NCBI GenBank assembly: GCA_029817715.1
Contig: JARUPY010000398.1
Coordinates: 3,192,001 to 3,256,000 of the forward strand
Direction: 5' to 3'
DNA: 64,000 nt
Origin: Melastoma dodecandrum
Lineage: Eukaryota > Streptophyta > Magnoliopsida > Myrtales > Melastomataceae
The position numbers were made by a program, and so were the translations under genes. The notes under the pieces were generated by a model. The model was given only the letters and a program-made list of their open reading frames with translations, was not told the origin of the DNA and did no database searches. Each line of letters opens with the position of its first letter. The stretch's first letter is position 1. This document shows positions 1-9,260 of this stretch, piece after piece.

Positions 1-342
1 TCGCTCGAGCCGGCGGTACCGCGCCATTTGCGTCGTGCGCTGCGCCGCGACCGCGGCGAGCGGGTGGCTGCCCGCGGCAAAGAGCAGGAGCCCCTGGTCG
101 CCCGCGATCTCGGCGAGCCGGCGGCGCTTGCGGGCGAGATCGGCGCGCGCTTCGTCCAGGCTGTGGCCGGGCTCGGTGCAGACCTCCAGCTGGCCGGCCA
201 GCAGCTCGTGCGACACCGCCGCGACGGCCTTGCGCGCGGCGGCGTGGAAGCGCTCGGCGGCGGCGCGCCCCGGGCTCCGGCCCGTATCCGCGCAGGCGAG
301 AAAATACTCTTCCTCGATGCCGAAGCGAAAGCCGTCCGCCAT
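1..342 (-). CDS. Carboxylate-amine ligase, glutamate-cysteine ligase type 2 (YbdK-like), N-terminal part
   Basis: Reading leftward from an ATG at 342, the frame stays open to the window edge (114 codons), so only the N-terminus is present. It opens with MADGFRFGIEEEYFL. The FGIEEE/FGVEEE strand is the hallmark of the GCS2/YbdK family of ATP-dependent carboxylate-amine ligases, where these glutamates help form the metal/ATP site. Family members are about 370-400 residues, so roughly 260 residues lie outside the window. YbdK proteins have weak glutamate-cysteine ligase activity, but the true substrate is mostly unknown. The gene diverges from the dehydrogenase at 466, leaving 123 bp between them. 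Confidence 0.8.
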   Translation of the reverse strand, partial: MADGFRFGIEEEYFLACADTGRSPGRAAAERFHAAARKAVAAVSHELLAGQLEVCTEPGHSLDEARADLARKRRRLAEIAGDQGLLLFAAGSHPLAAVAAQRTTQMARYRRLER

Positions 343-465
343 GCCGGTCCTTTCAGAGATTTCAGCATCATAGACCACGCGGTGCCCGCGCGATGAGGGG
401 GCCATGCCTCGCCATTCGGAGGAAGCCGCCTATGTTTCGCGCACGACGTTCAGGAGCACGCTCGC

Positions 466-1356
466 ATGACCATCGCTTTCCTCGGCCTCGGCGCCATGGG
501 GTCCGGCATCGCCGCAAATCTCGTCAAGGCTGGCCACGAGGTGACCGTCTGGAACCGCAGCGCGGACAAGACGAAGCCGCTGGTCGAGGCAGGAGCCCGG
601 GCGGCGAGGTCGCCGGCCGAGGCGGCATCCGATGCCTCCGTCGTCCTCTCGATGCTCGCCGACGACGCGGCGCTTAACGCGGTGCTCAAGATGGAGGACG
701 GGCTCCTCGAGGGTATGCCGAGCAAATCGCTGCACGTCTCGCTGTCGACGATCTCGGTCGCGACCTCCAAAAAGGCCGCGGAGGCGCATGCGGCGCACGG
801 CCAGCGCTTCATCGCGGCGCCGGTCTTCGGGCGCCCGGATGCGGCCGCGGCGGCCAAGCTCTTCACGGTCACGGCAGGGGCCGCGGCCGATCTCGACGAG
901 GCGGAGCCGCTCTTCCAAGCCTACAGCCAGCGCATCTTCCGCGTCGGCGAGAAGCCCTCGGCTGCGAACCTCGTCAAGCTCTGCGGCAATTTCTCGATCC
1001 TCGCGGCGGTCGAGACGATGGCAGAGGCGATGGCGCTGGCGGAAAAAGGCGGCGTGCCGCGCGCGGCGCTCTACGAGGTTTTGACCAACACGCTCTTCGA
1101 TGCGCCCGTCTACAAGAACTACGGCAAGATGATCGTGGAGGATCGCTTCACGCCGCCCGGCTTCAAGGCGCCGCTCGGCCTGAAGGATATGCGATTGGCG
1201 GCCGAATCCGCCGAGGCCAATCGCGTGCCGATGCCGCTCTTGAGCCTGCTGCGCGACCATCTTACCGAGACCATCGCCAAAGAAGGCGACGAGATCGACT
1301 GGGCCGGCATCGCGCGGACGGTGACGAAGAACGCGGGGATCGGCGAGGCGAAATAG
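466..1356 (+). CDS. NAD(P)-dependent beta-hydroxyacid dehydrogenase (3-hydroxyisobutyrate dehydrogenase family)
   Basis: The 296-residue product is full length for the family. It begins MTIAFLGLGAMGSGIAANL, a Rossmann dinucleotide site (GLGAMG), and has the adjacent EVTVWNRS strand that binds the nucleotide ribose. The substrate-side motif and catalytic lysine lie in NLVKLCGN near residue 170. The C-terminal helical domain contains the F-K-A-P-LGLKDM-LA segment typical of the glyoxylate/succinic semialdehyde reductase subgroup (GLYR-like). It probably oxidises a beta-hydroxyacid or reduces a small semialdehyde in the cytosol. The exact substrate cannot be read from sequence. The start is the first ATG after an in-frame stop. 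Confidence 0.85.
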   Translation: MTIAFLGLGAMGSGIAANLVKAGHEVTVWNRSADKTKPLVEAGARAARSPAEAASDASVVLSMLADDAALNAVLKMEDGLLEGMPSKSLHVSLSTISVATSKKAAEAHAAHGQRFIAAPVFGRPDAAAAAKLFTVTAGAAADLDEAEPLFQAYSQRIFRVGEKPSAANLVKLCGNFSILAAVETMAEAMALAEKGGVPRAALYEVLTNTLFDAPVYKNYGKMIVEDRFTPPGFKAPLGLKDMRLAAESAEANRVPMPLLSLLRDHLTETIAKEGDEIDWAGIARTVTKNAGIGEAK

Positions 1357-1383
1357 CGTTTGTCTTTTCAGGCCGCGAGGACG

Positions 1384-1665
1384 TCACCTGCGGCGTTTCC
1401 GTGTCGGCGCGGAAAAGTCCGGCGGTTTGCCGGCGATCCAGCGCAGGAAAGGGCCGAGGTCCGGATGGTCGCGAAGTGGCGTCGCAGCCTCGACGAGGCG
1501 CGCGAGTTCGGCGTTGCTGAACGTCGCATGGAGCGTGCGATGGCAGATCGGGTGGATCGGCACGGTCTGCCGGCCGCCGCGGCTCTTCGGGAGCGGATGA
1601 TGCCACTCGACGCGCCGGCCGAGCGGACGGCCGCACAGCCAGCACGGGTCCGGCGCGTGGGTCAG
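1384..1665 (-). CDS. Small HNH endonuclease-like protein, start codon unclear
   Basis: The leftward frame encodes about 93 residues with CWLCG, then EWHHPLPKSRGG and HPICHRTLH: a zinc-knuckle HNH fold with a CxxC, the catalytic HH and a downstream CH pair. The frame overlaps the stop codon of the secreted protein upstream (stop at 1662-1664). No ATG or GTG lies at the right place: the open frame runs on upstream, but only through out-of-frame codons of the neighbour. A CTG at 1665 or translational coupling would be needed. Similar small HNH proteins are common chromosomal genes in alphaproteobacteria, with unknown physiological role. The coding call is good, the 5' end poor. Confidence 0.6.
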   Translation of the reverse strand: MTHAPDPCWLCGRPLGRRVEWHHPLPKSRGGRQTVPIHPICHRTLHATFSNAELARLVEAATPLRDHPDLGPFLRWIAGKPPDFSAPTRKRRR

Positions 1666-2195
1666 TGCCGGTAGCAGCGCCAGGGATCGTTGGCGGGCGC
1701 GACGCAGCGCTTCGCCTCGGCACGACGCGGCTTGTCGTCGACCGCAAGCTCGGCGGCGCTCACCGCGTCCGTACCGGCGACCGCGGCGCCCGAGACGGCA
1801 GACTGCGGATGGTCGGGCGCGGGGCCGCCGTAATAGAAGTCGCACAGCGTGCCGGTACAGCGGGACGAGCTCTGGCCCTTCATCATCGCGATGAGGCCGC
1901 CCTCCCCCGGCGCAGCCGAGCCTTGCGGCGCGGGGGCGCCACCGTTGCCGCTCTGGGGCTGGCCGCCGCCGGACAGCATGCTGAGGATGCCGCCGCCGGA
2001 ACTCGGGACCGTCAATGGCCGCGATCCCGGCGGGGGCGCTGTTGGCGCGGGCGCGGCGGGGGCCGAGCCGCCGTAGAAGAGATCGCAGATCGTGCCTTCG
2101 CAGCGGCTGCCCGCGGCCTGCTGCGCGTGCGCCGGCGCTGCGAGCAGGCTCGCCCCCGCGACGATCACGGCCCAACGAAAATGACCTGAACGCAT
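1662..2195 (-). CDS. Secreted protein with two RCxGTxCDxxYGG repeats
   Basis: The 177-residue protein starts with a clear Sec signal peptide (MRSGHFRW, a hydrophobic core, then AHA-Q near residue 24), so it is exported. The mature part is low in order: Pro/Gly/Ala-rich linkers separate two copies of a short motif, SRCEGTICDLFYGG and SRCTGTLCDFYYGG. A C-terminal tail carries two more cysteines (RCVAPANDPWRCYRH). Six cysteines in an exported protein suggest three disulfides. I recognise no family. It is followed directly by the HNH gene, whose frame overlaps its stop, so the two may be co-transcribed. Confidence 0.65.
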   Translation of the reverse strand: MRSGHFRWAVIVAGASLLAAPAHAQQAAGSRCEGTICDLFYGGSAPAAPAPTAPPPGSRPLTVPSSGGGILSMLSGGGQPQSGNGGAPAPQGSAAPGEGGLIAMMKGQSSSRCTGTLCDFYYGGPAPDHPQSAVSGAAVAGTDAVSAAELAVDDKPRRAEAKRCVAPANDPWRCYRH

Positions 2196-2305
2196 CCGAC
2201 GCTCCGCGGCGTTGAGGCTGTCGTTCTATCATCCCCGACGTCGGCCGTCCTAGAGCCGCGCGGCCACACCGGCGAGGCCGCGCGCCGGAACGCCGGCCGG
2301 TCGGC

Positions 2306-2731
2306 TCAGGCGAGCGTCAGGCCGACGTTCACGTTGCCGCGCGTCGCGTTCGAATACGGGCACACCTGGTGAGCCGCATCGACGAGCTTCTGGGCGTCCG
2401 CCTTGTCGAGGCCCGGCAAGCTGACGACGAGATCCGCGGTGATGCCGAAGCCGCCTTCCGAGCGCGGGCCGATGCCGACGGTCGCCGTCACGCTCGTCTC
2501 GGCCGGGACCTTGAGGTGCAGCGAGGGCGCGACCGCCTTCAGAGCGCCGACGAAACAGGCCGAATAGCCGGCGGCGAAGAGCTGCTCCGGGTTGGCGCCG
2601 TCGCCACCCGCGCCGCCGAGCTCCTTCGGCGTCGAGAGTTTGACGGAGAAGGTGCCGTCCTCGGTCTTCGCGGTGCCGTCGCGGCCCCCCGTCGCTGTGG
2701 CCTTCGTGCGGTACTTGACGTCGACGGTCAT
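2306..2731 (-). CDS. ohr: Organic hydroperoxide resistance protein (Ohr/OsmC family)
   Basis: The 141-residue protein matches the usual Ohr length. It carries the two redox cysteines, one in AAGYSACFVGAL and one in VCPYSNATRGN. These form the thiol pair that reduces organic peroxides in the cytosol with lipoyl/dihydrolipoamide recycling. The start at MTVDVKY is supported by an AGGAGC ribosome-binding site a few bases upstream. A longer in-frame extension lacks such a site. The gene stands alone. No obvious ohrR (MarR-type) regulator is adjacent, although the double-TetR gene lies just upstream on the same strand. Confidence 0.9.
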   Translation of the reverse strand: MTVDVKYRTKATATGGRDGTAKTEDGTFSVKLSTPKELGGAGGDGANPEQLFAAGYSACFVGALKAVAPSLHLKVPAETSVTATVGIGPRSEGGFGITADLVVSLPGLDKADAQKLVDAAHQVCPYSNATRGNVNVGLTLA

Positions 2732-2855
2732 GCGGGTTGCTCCTGGTGCGTGAATGAGAACGCGGGATGCGCACGGCGCTTCGGCCGCACACGACCGGTA
2801 TTTGATTGCGCGCAACCGAAATACAAGAGCGATATTCGAGCGTTCGTGTGATCGC

Positions 2856-4085
2856 TTATAGCGGCTCGGCGCTCGCCGGCGCGAACACGCCGAGGAAGCA
2901 GGGGCGCACGAACAGCTCCACCACGTTCGCCTCGGTGGCCGTGTGCCCCCAATGCCGGATCTCGGCCGCCGCGTTGATCATGCCCGTCACGAGTTGCGCG
3001 GCGATGAGCGGGTCGACCGCCCGCACCGAACCGTCGACGATGCCGTCAACCACGATTCCGGCGGTGCGCTGCGACAAACGATCGAACTCGCGCATCAGGC
3101 CGGGGCGCAGCGCCTCCGGCATCGCGGAGAGCGCCGAATAACGCAGCAGCGGGCCGTGCTCCGAGAGCTGGTGGCGCACGAGCGACGCCGCGAGCGTGCA
3201 GAGCCGGAGCCATCCACTGCCGAGCGAGGGTGGCGCCTCGCGATGCGCGAGGCGGATGTGCGCGAAGGTCCGCTCGAAGCACTGCGCGACAAGGTCGTCC
3301 TTGTTCTCGTTGTGATGATAGAATGACCCTTTGGTCACTGACAGTTTCGCGGAGATGCGGTCGACCGAGGCGCCGCGGTAGCCTTGTTCGTTCACGAGTT
3401 CTGTCGCGGCACGCAAGAACGCTTCGCGAGAGACTTCGAGCACGGCCGGCGGCGGCGGCGGATCGTGCGCGATGACCGCCCAGTCGGCCCCATGGCCGGC
3501 CAGCCCGCCGATCAGGATGTCGGCCAGCTTGTCCGCGGCGCGCGGATAATCCTCGCGATCGAAGCGGCTCAGCCATTCCTTGCCCCAGAGCACCGCGGAG
3601 AAGACGAGATGCGCCCGTGCGTTCTGCTCGGCGCGCGGCAGCGAGTCCTCGGCGAACCACTGGCGCAGGCGGCGGAACAGGGCCGAGAAGGCCTCCGCCG
3701 CCGCCTCGGCGCCATCGCCCGAGATCGCGCGCAGATCCCAGAAGTTGATGAGCGGCGGGTGCCGCCCCTCCTCGATCTCCGCCTGCAGCGCGAAGTAGAG
3801 GTGCAGGAAGGCGCGCAGGCGCGCGGCCGGCGTCGGCTCCGCGTCGACACGCGACACGAGGGCCTCCAGCGTGTCGAGCGCGCGCATCAGACAGGCAGAG
3901 GCGAGCCCCTCCTTCTTGCGGTAGTAATAGGTGATGCTCGTCGTGGTCAGCCCGACGGCCTGGGCGACATCCGCGATCGTGGTCCCGTTGAGGCCGCGCG
4001 CGTTGAACAGGGTCGCGGCGGCTTCGAGGATCGTCTCGCGCTTGCGCTCGTAGCGGGCGGTCTGGACGGGAGGAGCGAGGGTCAT
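2856..4085 (-). CDS. Double TetR-family regulator (two TetR units in one chain), probable repressor of the adjacent fatty-acid genes
   Basis: The 409-residue protein is twice the usual TetR length and contains two complete units. The first DNA-binding helix-turn-helix lies near residues 15-65 (GTTIADVAQAVGLTTTSITYYYRKKEGL). The second is near residues 220-270, with VNEQGYRGASVDRISAKL followed by SFYHHNENKDDL. Each unit is followed by a helical ligand/dimer domain. One chain with two HTHs may bind a palindrome as a single molecule, or bridge two sites. It diverges from the beta-oxidation operon at 4267, and an 18-bp near-perfect palindrome lies between them. The ligand is probably an acyl-CoA, by context only. 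Confidence 0.85.
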   Translation of the reverse strand: MTLAPPVQTARYERKRETILEAAATLFNARGLNGTTIADVAQAVGLTTTSITYYYRKKEGLASACLMRALDTLEALVSRVDAEPTPAARLRAFLHLYFALQAEIEEGRHPPLINFWDLRAISGDGAEAAAEAFSALFRRLRQWFAEDSLPRAEQNARAHLVFSAVLWGKEWLSRFDREDYPRAADKLADILIGGLAGHGADWAVIAHDPPPPPAVLEVSREAFLRAATELVNEQGYRGASVDRISAKLSVTKGSFYHHNENKDDLVAQCFERTFAHIRLAHREAPPSLGSGWLRLCTLAASLVRHQLSEHGPLLRYSALSAMPEALRPGLMREFDRLSQRTAGIVVDGIVDGSVRAVDPLIAAQLVTGMINAAAEIRHWGHTATEANVVELFVRPCFLGVFAPASAEPL

Positions 4086-4189
4086 GAGACATCGACTAAG
4101 TCGAGCCTTTCGGCAGATTGCAACACGAATGTCGTAGCGGCGGGCACCCGCGTCCCTGTCCCTCTCTGCCGTTCGGCCGGTCCACCCGC

Positions 4190-4207
4190 GCTTGATTCGA
4201 ATGAAGC
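4190..4207. promoter_or_regulatory. 18-bp palindrome, probable operator of the double-TetR regulator
   Basis: GCTTGATTCGAATGAAGC is an inverted repeat with a single mismatched pair. It sits in the 181-bp space between the double-TetR gene and the FadB-like gene, 60 bases before the latter's ATG. Its length and position suit a TetR operator. Binding by the neighbouring regulator is an inference. Confidence 0.5.
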
Positions 4208-4266
4208 GTATGGTGCAGAAACGGCGTCGCCGAGAGAGCCGACCCCTCAGATTTAGGAAAAGCGCA

Positions 4267-6339
4267 ATGGTGGAAGCCCGTCAGGTCGTGCAGACGTCGC
4301 AGCACGGCGATGTCGTGGTCGTCACGCTCGACTCGCCGCCCGTGAACGCGTTGTCCCACGCCTTGCGCTCCGGCCTCGTCGAGGCGATCCGCGCCGCCGA
4401 CGGCGATGCGGGCGTCAAGGCCATCGTGCTGATCGGCGCCGGGCGCGGCTTTTCGGGCGGCGCCGACATCACCGAGTTCACGAAGCCGCCCGTCGCGCCG
4501 ACGCTGCACGACCTCATCGCGGTCATCGAGGGCGTCGGCAAGCCCGTCGTCGCCGCGCTGCACGGCGTGACGCTCGGCGGCGGGCTCGAGACGGCGCTCG
4601 CCTGCCACTACCGCGTCGCCGTGCCCTCCGCGAAAGTCGGCCTGCCGGAGGTCAAGCTCGGCCTGTTGCCGGGCGGCGGCGGCACGCAGCGCCTGCCGCG
4701 TCTCGTCGGACCCGAGGCCGCTCTCGAGATCATCACGTCGGGCTCGCCCATCTCGGCCAAGAAGGCGCAGGCCGCCGGCCTGGTCGACGAGATCGTGGCC
4801 GAGGACGACCTGACGGGCGGCGCCGTGGCCTTCGCCCAGCGCATCGCCGGCCACCCGCTGCGCCGCGTCCGCGACCTCGACGACAAGATCGCGCCGGCGC
4901 GCGGCAAGCCCGAGATCTTCACGGACTTCGCGAAGGCGAACGCCCGCAAGTTCCGCGGCTTCGAGGCGCCGCTGAAATGCATCGAGGCCGTGAAGGGCGC
5001 CGTCGACCTGCCGTTCGACGAGGGCAACGTCAACGAGCGTCGGCTTTTCGTCGAACTCCTCGAGGGGGCGCAGTCGAAGGCGCAGCGCCACGCCTTCTTC
5101 GCCGAGCGCCAGGCGAACAAGATCGCGGACGTGCCGGAGACGACGGAAACGCTGCCCATCATGAAGGTCGGCATCATCGGCGCCGGCACGATGGGCGGCG
5201 GCATCGCGATGAACTTCCTCAACGCCGGCATCCCGGTGACGATCGTCGAGATGAAGCAGGAGGCCCTCGACCGCGGCCTCAAGATCATCCGCAAGAACTA
5301 CGAGGCGACGGCCAAGAAGGGCCGACTCAGGCCCGAGGACGTCGAGACCCGGATGGGCCTACTGACCGGCGCGATGGAGCTCGAGGCGCTCGGCGACGTC
5401 GACCTCATCATCGAGGCGGTGTTCGAGCTGATGGAGGTGAAGAAGGAGGTCTTCACCAAGCTCGACCGGATCGCCAAGCCCGGCGCGATCCTCGCCTCCA
5501 ACACGTCCTACCTCGACATCAACGAGATCGCCGCTGTGACGAAGCGGCCGGAATCGGTCATCGGCCTGCACTTCTTCTCGCCGGCCAACGTCATGCGCCT
5601 TCTCGAGATCGTGCGCGGCGCCAAGACGTCGAAACCGGTGATCGCGACGGCGATGAAGCTCGCCAAGCAGATCGGCAAGGTCGGCGTCCTCGTCGGCGTC
5701 AGCCATGGCTTCGTCGGCAACCGCATGCTGGAGGCGCGCCAGCGCGAGGCCAACAAGCTGATCCTCGAAGGCGCGATGCCGTGGGACGTCGACCGCGTGC
5801 TCTACGCATTCGGCCTTCCGATGGGCCCCTTCGCGATGGCCGACCTCGCCGGCCTCGACCTCGGCTGGGTGAAGGAGAAATCCTCCTCCTCGACGATCCG
5901 CGAGATCCTCTGCGAGCGCGACCGGCGCGGCCAGAAGAACGGCAAGGGCTTCTACGATTACGACGAGAGCCGCAAGGCGACGCCCTCGCCGGAGGTCGAG
6001 CAGATCATCCTCGACTTCTCGAAGACGAAGGGCATCGAGCGCCGTGCGATCTCGGACGAGGAGATCCTGGAGCGCTGCCTCTATCCGATGATCAACGAGG
6101 GCGCGAAGATCCTCGACGAGGGCATCGCCGCGCGCGCCTCCGACATCGATGTCGTCTGGATGAACGGTTACGGCTGGCCGGTCTATCGCGGCGGCCCGAT
6201 GCATTATGCCGACGAAGTCGGCCTGGCGAAGATCCTCGAGCGGATGAAAACGTACCACGCCGAACACGGCGACGACTTCAAGCCGGCGCCGCTGCTCGAA
6301 CGCCTCGCCAAGGAACGCAAGACCTTCGCGGAGGTGTGA
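4267..6339 (+). CDS. Bifunctional enoyl-CoA hydratase / 3-hydroxyacyl-CoA dehydrogenase (FadB-like)
   Basis: The 690-residue enzyme hydrates 2-enoyl-CoA and oxidises the resulting 3-hydroxyacyl-CoA with NAD in beta-oxidation. The N-terminal crotonase domain (about residues 10-190) shows the oxyanion-hole segments GAGRGFSGGADITEF and HGVTLGGGLETALA. The NAD-binding domain starts near residue 300 with VGIIGAGTMGGGIA, and the dehydrogenase helical repeats follow (HGFVGNRML). Domain order matches the peroxisomal-type monofunctional-chain enzymes. The ATG at 4267 is preceded by an AGGAAA site. It is first in a tight operon: the next gene starts 3 bp after its stop. Confidence 0.92.
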   Translation: MVEARQVVQTSQHGDVVVVTLDSPPVNALSHALRSGLVEAIRAADGDAGVKAIVLIGAGRGFSGGADITEFTKPPVAPTLHDLIAVIEGVGKPVVAALHGVTLGGGLETALACHYRVAVPSAKVGLPEVKLGLLPGGGGTQRLPRLVGPEAALEIITSGSPISAKKAQAAGLVDEIVAEDDLTGGAVAFAQRIAGHPLRRVRDLDDKIAPARGKPEIFTDFAKANARKFRGFEAPLKCIEAVKGAVDLPFDEGNVNERRLFVELLEGAQSKAQRHAFFAERQANKIADVPETTETLPIMKVGIIGAGTMGGGIAMNFLNAGIPVTIVEMKQEALDRGLKIIRKNYEATAKKGRLRPEDVETRMGLLTGAMELEALGDVDLIIEAVFELMEVKKEVFTKLDRIAKPGAILASNTSYLDINEIAAVTKRPESVIGLHFFSPANVMRLLEIVRGAKTSKPVIATAMKLAKQIGKVGVLVGVSHGFVGNRMLEARQREANKLILEGAMPWDVDRVLYAFGLPMGPFAMADLAGLDLGWVKEKSSSSTIREILCERDRRGQKNGKGFYDYDESRKATPSPEVEQIILDFSKTKGIERRAISDEEILERCLYPMINEGAKILDEGIAARASDIDVVWMNGYGWPVYRGGPMHYADEVGLAKILERMKTYHAEHGDDFKPAPLLERLAKERKTFAEV

Positions 6340-6342
6340 GCC

Positions 6343-8073
6343 ATGAGCTGGCCCGCGATGACGCTCGCGCAGGTCGACGCGGCGCTGGCCGCGCCGGGCC
6401 AGACCGTCGAGATGGAGGAGATCCTCGTCGACGGCGCGCCGCGCCGGGCGTGGAAGAACGGGCCGAAGCGGCTCGTCGACCTCTGGGTCGCCACGCAGGC
6501 CTTCGCCGAGCGCGTCTTCCTCGTCGACGGCGAGGAGCGCGTCACCTACGACGCGTTCCGTCGCGCGTCCTATGCCCTCGCGCAGGCGCTGATCGCGCGC
6601 GGCGTGCGCAAGGGAGACCGCGTCGCGATCCTCATGCGCAACCAGGTCGAGTGGGTCGTGTGCTTCTACGGCGCCGCGCTCGCCGGCGCGATCGTGACGC
6701 CGCTGAACGCCTGGTGGAGCGTCGACGAACTCGTCTTCGGCCTCAGGCAATCGGGCGCGCATGTCGCCCTCTGCGACGAGGCGCGTTTCGCGCGCATCGC
6801 GGATCGCGTCGCCGAATGCCCGGCCCTGCGGCACGTGTTCGTCGCGGGGCAGCAAGGTTCGTTGCCCAACGGAGCCGAGGCGCTCGATGCCCTGATCGGC
6901 GCGCCGCGCGACTGGCCGGCCCTGCCGCCGGCCGGCGACCCGCCCGTCGCCATCGCGCCCTCCGATCCGGCCACGATCTTCTACACGTCCGGCACGTCGG
7001 GCGTGCCGAAGGGCGCGCTCGCCGACCATCGCGCCGTGACGACGCCGATCTTCGCCTCACTCTATTCGAAGGCGCGCTCGCACCTGCGCCGGGGCGAGAT
7101 GCCGCCGGGCGTCGCGGAGGCGCGTCGCTGCGCGCTGCTCTCGATCCCTCTCTTCCACGTCACCGGCTGCTACGTCTGGCTCAACATCGCGGTCGCGCTC
7201 GGCGGCAGCGTCGTCTTGATGCGCAAATGGGACGCCGAGGAGGCGCTGCGGCTGATCGCGCGCGAGCGCGTCGACACGGTCGGCGGCGTGCCGACGATCG
7301 CCTGGCAGCTGCTCGAGCATCCGGCGCGCGAGGCCTACGACCTCACGAGCCTCGAGACGGTGGCCTACGGCGGCGCGCCGGCCGCGCCCGAGCTGGTGCG
7401 GCGCATCCAAACCCTCCTGCCGCACGCGCAGCCCGGCAGCGGCTGGGGCATGACGGAGACCTGCGCCACCTTCACCCACCACCAGGCGGAGGATTACGCG
7501 CACCGCCCCGACAGCTGCGGCCCGGTGACGCCGGTCGGCGAGGCGCGCATCGTCGACGCCGAGGGCCGCACGTTGCCGCCCGGCGCGGTGGGCGAGCTCT
7601 GGGTACGCGGCCCCCATGTCGTGCGCGAATATTGGGACAATCCGGCCGCCACCGCCGCGACGTTCGTGGGCGGCTGGCTGAAGACGGGCGACCTGGCCAG
7701 GATGGACGAGGAAGGCTTCTGCACGATCGTCGACCGCGCCAAGGACGTCATCATCCGCGGCGGCGAGAACATCTACGCGACCGAGGTCGAGGACGTACTC
7801 TATCGCCATCCCGCCGTGATGGACGCCGCGCTGGTGCCGATTCCGCATCGCACGCTGGGCGAGGAGGCGGCGGCCTTCGTGACGCTGAAACCGGAGGCCG
7901 CGGCGGGCGAGGAGGAACTGAAGGCCTTCGTCGGGTGCCACCTCGCGCCGTTCAAGACGCCGGCGATGGTGCTCACGCGTCGCGAGCCGCTGCCCCGCAA
8001 CGCCAACGGCAAGATCATGAAGTCGGAGCTGCGCAAGGAGCTCCTCGCCAGCCTCAAGGACCGCGTCGCATGA
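6343..8073 (+). CDS. Acyl-CoA synthetase (AMP-forming ligase)
   Basis: The 576-residue protein belongs to the ANL superfamily and activates a carboxylic acid to its CoA thioester through an acyl-adenylate. The phosphate-binding loop [11 protein letters not shown] lies near residue 215. A GWGMTET adenylate motif and the hinge/A8 region [12 protein letters not shown], with [14 protein letters not shown] after it, follow. The C-terminal catalytic lysine is in the [13 protein letters not shown] segment. It is the second gene of the beta-oxidation operon and overlaps the acyl-CoA dehydrogenase start by 4 bp. The substrate is probably a medium- or long-chain or branched fatty acid. The family does not fix chain length. 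Confidence 0.9.
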   Translation: MSWPAMTLAQVDAALAAPGQTVEMEEILVDGAPRRAWKNGPKRLVDLWVATQAFAERVFLVDGEERVTYDAFRRASYALAQALIARGVRKGDRVAILMRNQVEWVVCFYGAALAGAIVTPLNAWWSVDELVFGLRQSGAHVALCDEARFARIADRVAECPALRHVFVAGQQGSLPNGAEALDALIGAPRDWPALPPAGDPPVAIAPSDPATIFYTSGTSGVPKGALADHRAVTTPIFASLYSKARSHLRRGEMPPGVAEARRCALLSIPLFHVTGCYVWLNIAVALGGSVVLMRKWDAEEALRLIARERVDTVGGVPTIAWQLLEHPAREAYDLTSLETVAYGGAPAAPELVRRIQTLLPHAQPGSGWGMTETCATFTHHQAEDYAHRPDSCGPVTPVGEARIVDAEGRTLPPGAVGELWVRGPHVVREYWDNPAATAATFVGGWLKTGDLARMDEEGFCTIVDRAKDVIIRGGENIYATEVEDVLYRHPAVMDAALVPIPHRTLGEEAAAFVTLKPEAAAGEEELKAFVGCHLAPFKTPAMVLTRREPLPRNANGKIMKSELRKELLASLKDRVA

Positions 8074-9260
8074 ACCTCGACTACTCGCCCGAAGAGATCG
8101 CCTTCCGCGAGGAGGTCCGCACCTTCATCGCAGAAAACTACCCGCCGGCGTTGCGCGCGCGCCAGGAGGCCGGCGCCGAACTCGGCAAGGAGGACTTCCT
8201 CGCCTGGCATCGCATCCTCGCGCACAAGGGCTGGGTCGCGCCGAGCTGGCCGAAGGAATACGGCGGGCCGGGCTGGACGCCGGTGCAGAAGTTCATCTTC
8301 GCCGAGGAGCTGGCGGCCGCCGGCACCATCCCGATCCTGCCGTTCGGCATCAACATGGTGGCGCCCGTCATCCAGGCCTTCGGCACCGACGCGCAGAAGA
8401 GGCGCTTCCTGCCCCCGACGCTCGCCGGCGACATCTGGTGGTGCCAGGGCTATTCGGAGCCGGGCGCCGGCTCGGACCTCGCCTCGCTCTCGACGCGCGC
8501 GGTACGCGAGGGGGACCATTACATCGTCAACGGTCAGAAGACCTGGACGACGCTCGCACAGCACGCCGACTGGGGCTTCTTCCTCGTGCGGACCGCCCCG
8601 ACCGCGACGAAGCAGTCCGGCATCTCCTTCCTGCTGATCGACATGACGAGCCCCGGCGTCAGCGTGCGCCCGATCATCACGCTCGACGGCGCGCACGAGG
8701 TGAACGAAGTCTGGCTCGAGGATGTCCGCGTGCCGGTCGAGAACCGCATCTTCGAGGAGAACGAGGGCTGGACCTGCGCCAAGTTCCTCCTCGCGCACGA
8801 GCGCACCGGCATCGCCGGCGTCGCGCGCTCGAAGCGCGGGATGGAGAAGCTGCGCGCCGTCGCCGCCGCCGAGCAGCAGGACGGCAGGCCGCTGCTCGAC
8901 GACCCGTTCTTCGGCCGCAAGCTCGCGGAGCTGGAGATCGACCTGACCGCCCTGGAATACACCGAGCTGCGCACCCTGGCCGGCGAGGCCCAGGGCAAGG
9001 GGCCGGGCCCCGAATCCTCGTTGCTGAAGGTGAAGGGCACCGAGATTCAGCAGCGCGCGACCGAGCTGTCGCTCGAAGCCGCCGGCCTCTACGGCCTGCC
9101 GCATCTCGTGCCGATCGAGGGCGAGAACCTGCCGCCCGTCGGTCCGCCGCACGCCCGCCAGACCGCGGACACCTACTTCAACATGCGCAAGGCCTCGATC
9201 TACGGCGGCTCCAACGAGATCCAGCGCAACATCATCGCCAAGGCGATCCTCGGACTGTAG
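8070..9260 (+). CDS. Acyl-CoA dehydrogenase
   Basis: The 396-residue FAD enzyme catalyses the first dehydrogenation of beta-oxidation and passes electrons to ETF. The N-terminal helical domain begins [17 protein letters not shown]. The middle beta domain has the FAD/substrate signature YSEPGAGSDLASL and the QKTWTT segment. The C-terminal domain ends with YGGSNEIQRNIIAK. Its ATG overlaps the stop of the synthetase (ATGA), showing translational coupling. With the FadB-like enzyme and the synthetase it completes activation, oxidation, hydration and second oxidation; no thiolase is present in the window. Confidence 0.92.
   Translation: MNLDYSPEEIAFREEVRTFIAENYPPALRARQEAGAELGKEDFLAWHRILAHKGWVAPSWPKEYGGPGWTPVQKFIFAEELAAAGTIPILPFGINMVAPVIQAFGTDAQKRRFLPPTLAGDIWWCQGYSEPGAGSDLASLSTRAVREGDHYIVNGQKTWTTLAQHADWGFFLVRTAPTATKQSGISFLLIDMTSPGVSVRPIITLDGAHEVNEVWLEDVRVPVENRIFEENEGWTCAKFLLAHERTGIAGVARSKRGMEKLRAVAAAEQQDGRPLLDDPFFGRKLAELEIDLTALEYTELRTLAGEAQGKGPGPESSLLKVKGTEIQQRATELSLEAAGLYGLPHLVPIEGENLPPVGPPHARQTADTYFNMRKASIYGGSNEIQRNIIAKAILGL

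Noticed and set aside
1..396. Plus-strand frames at the left edge
   Set aside because: They are antisense to the YbdK-like N-terminus, which has a clear family motif on the minus strand.
4977..9260. A 1427-codon open frame spanning three genes on the plus strand
   Set aside because: Only its last 396 codons are real (acyl-CoA dehydrogenase); the rest is an arginine-rich shadow of the FadB-like and synthetase genes caused by high GC.
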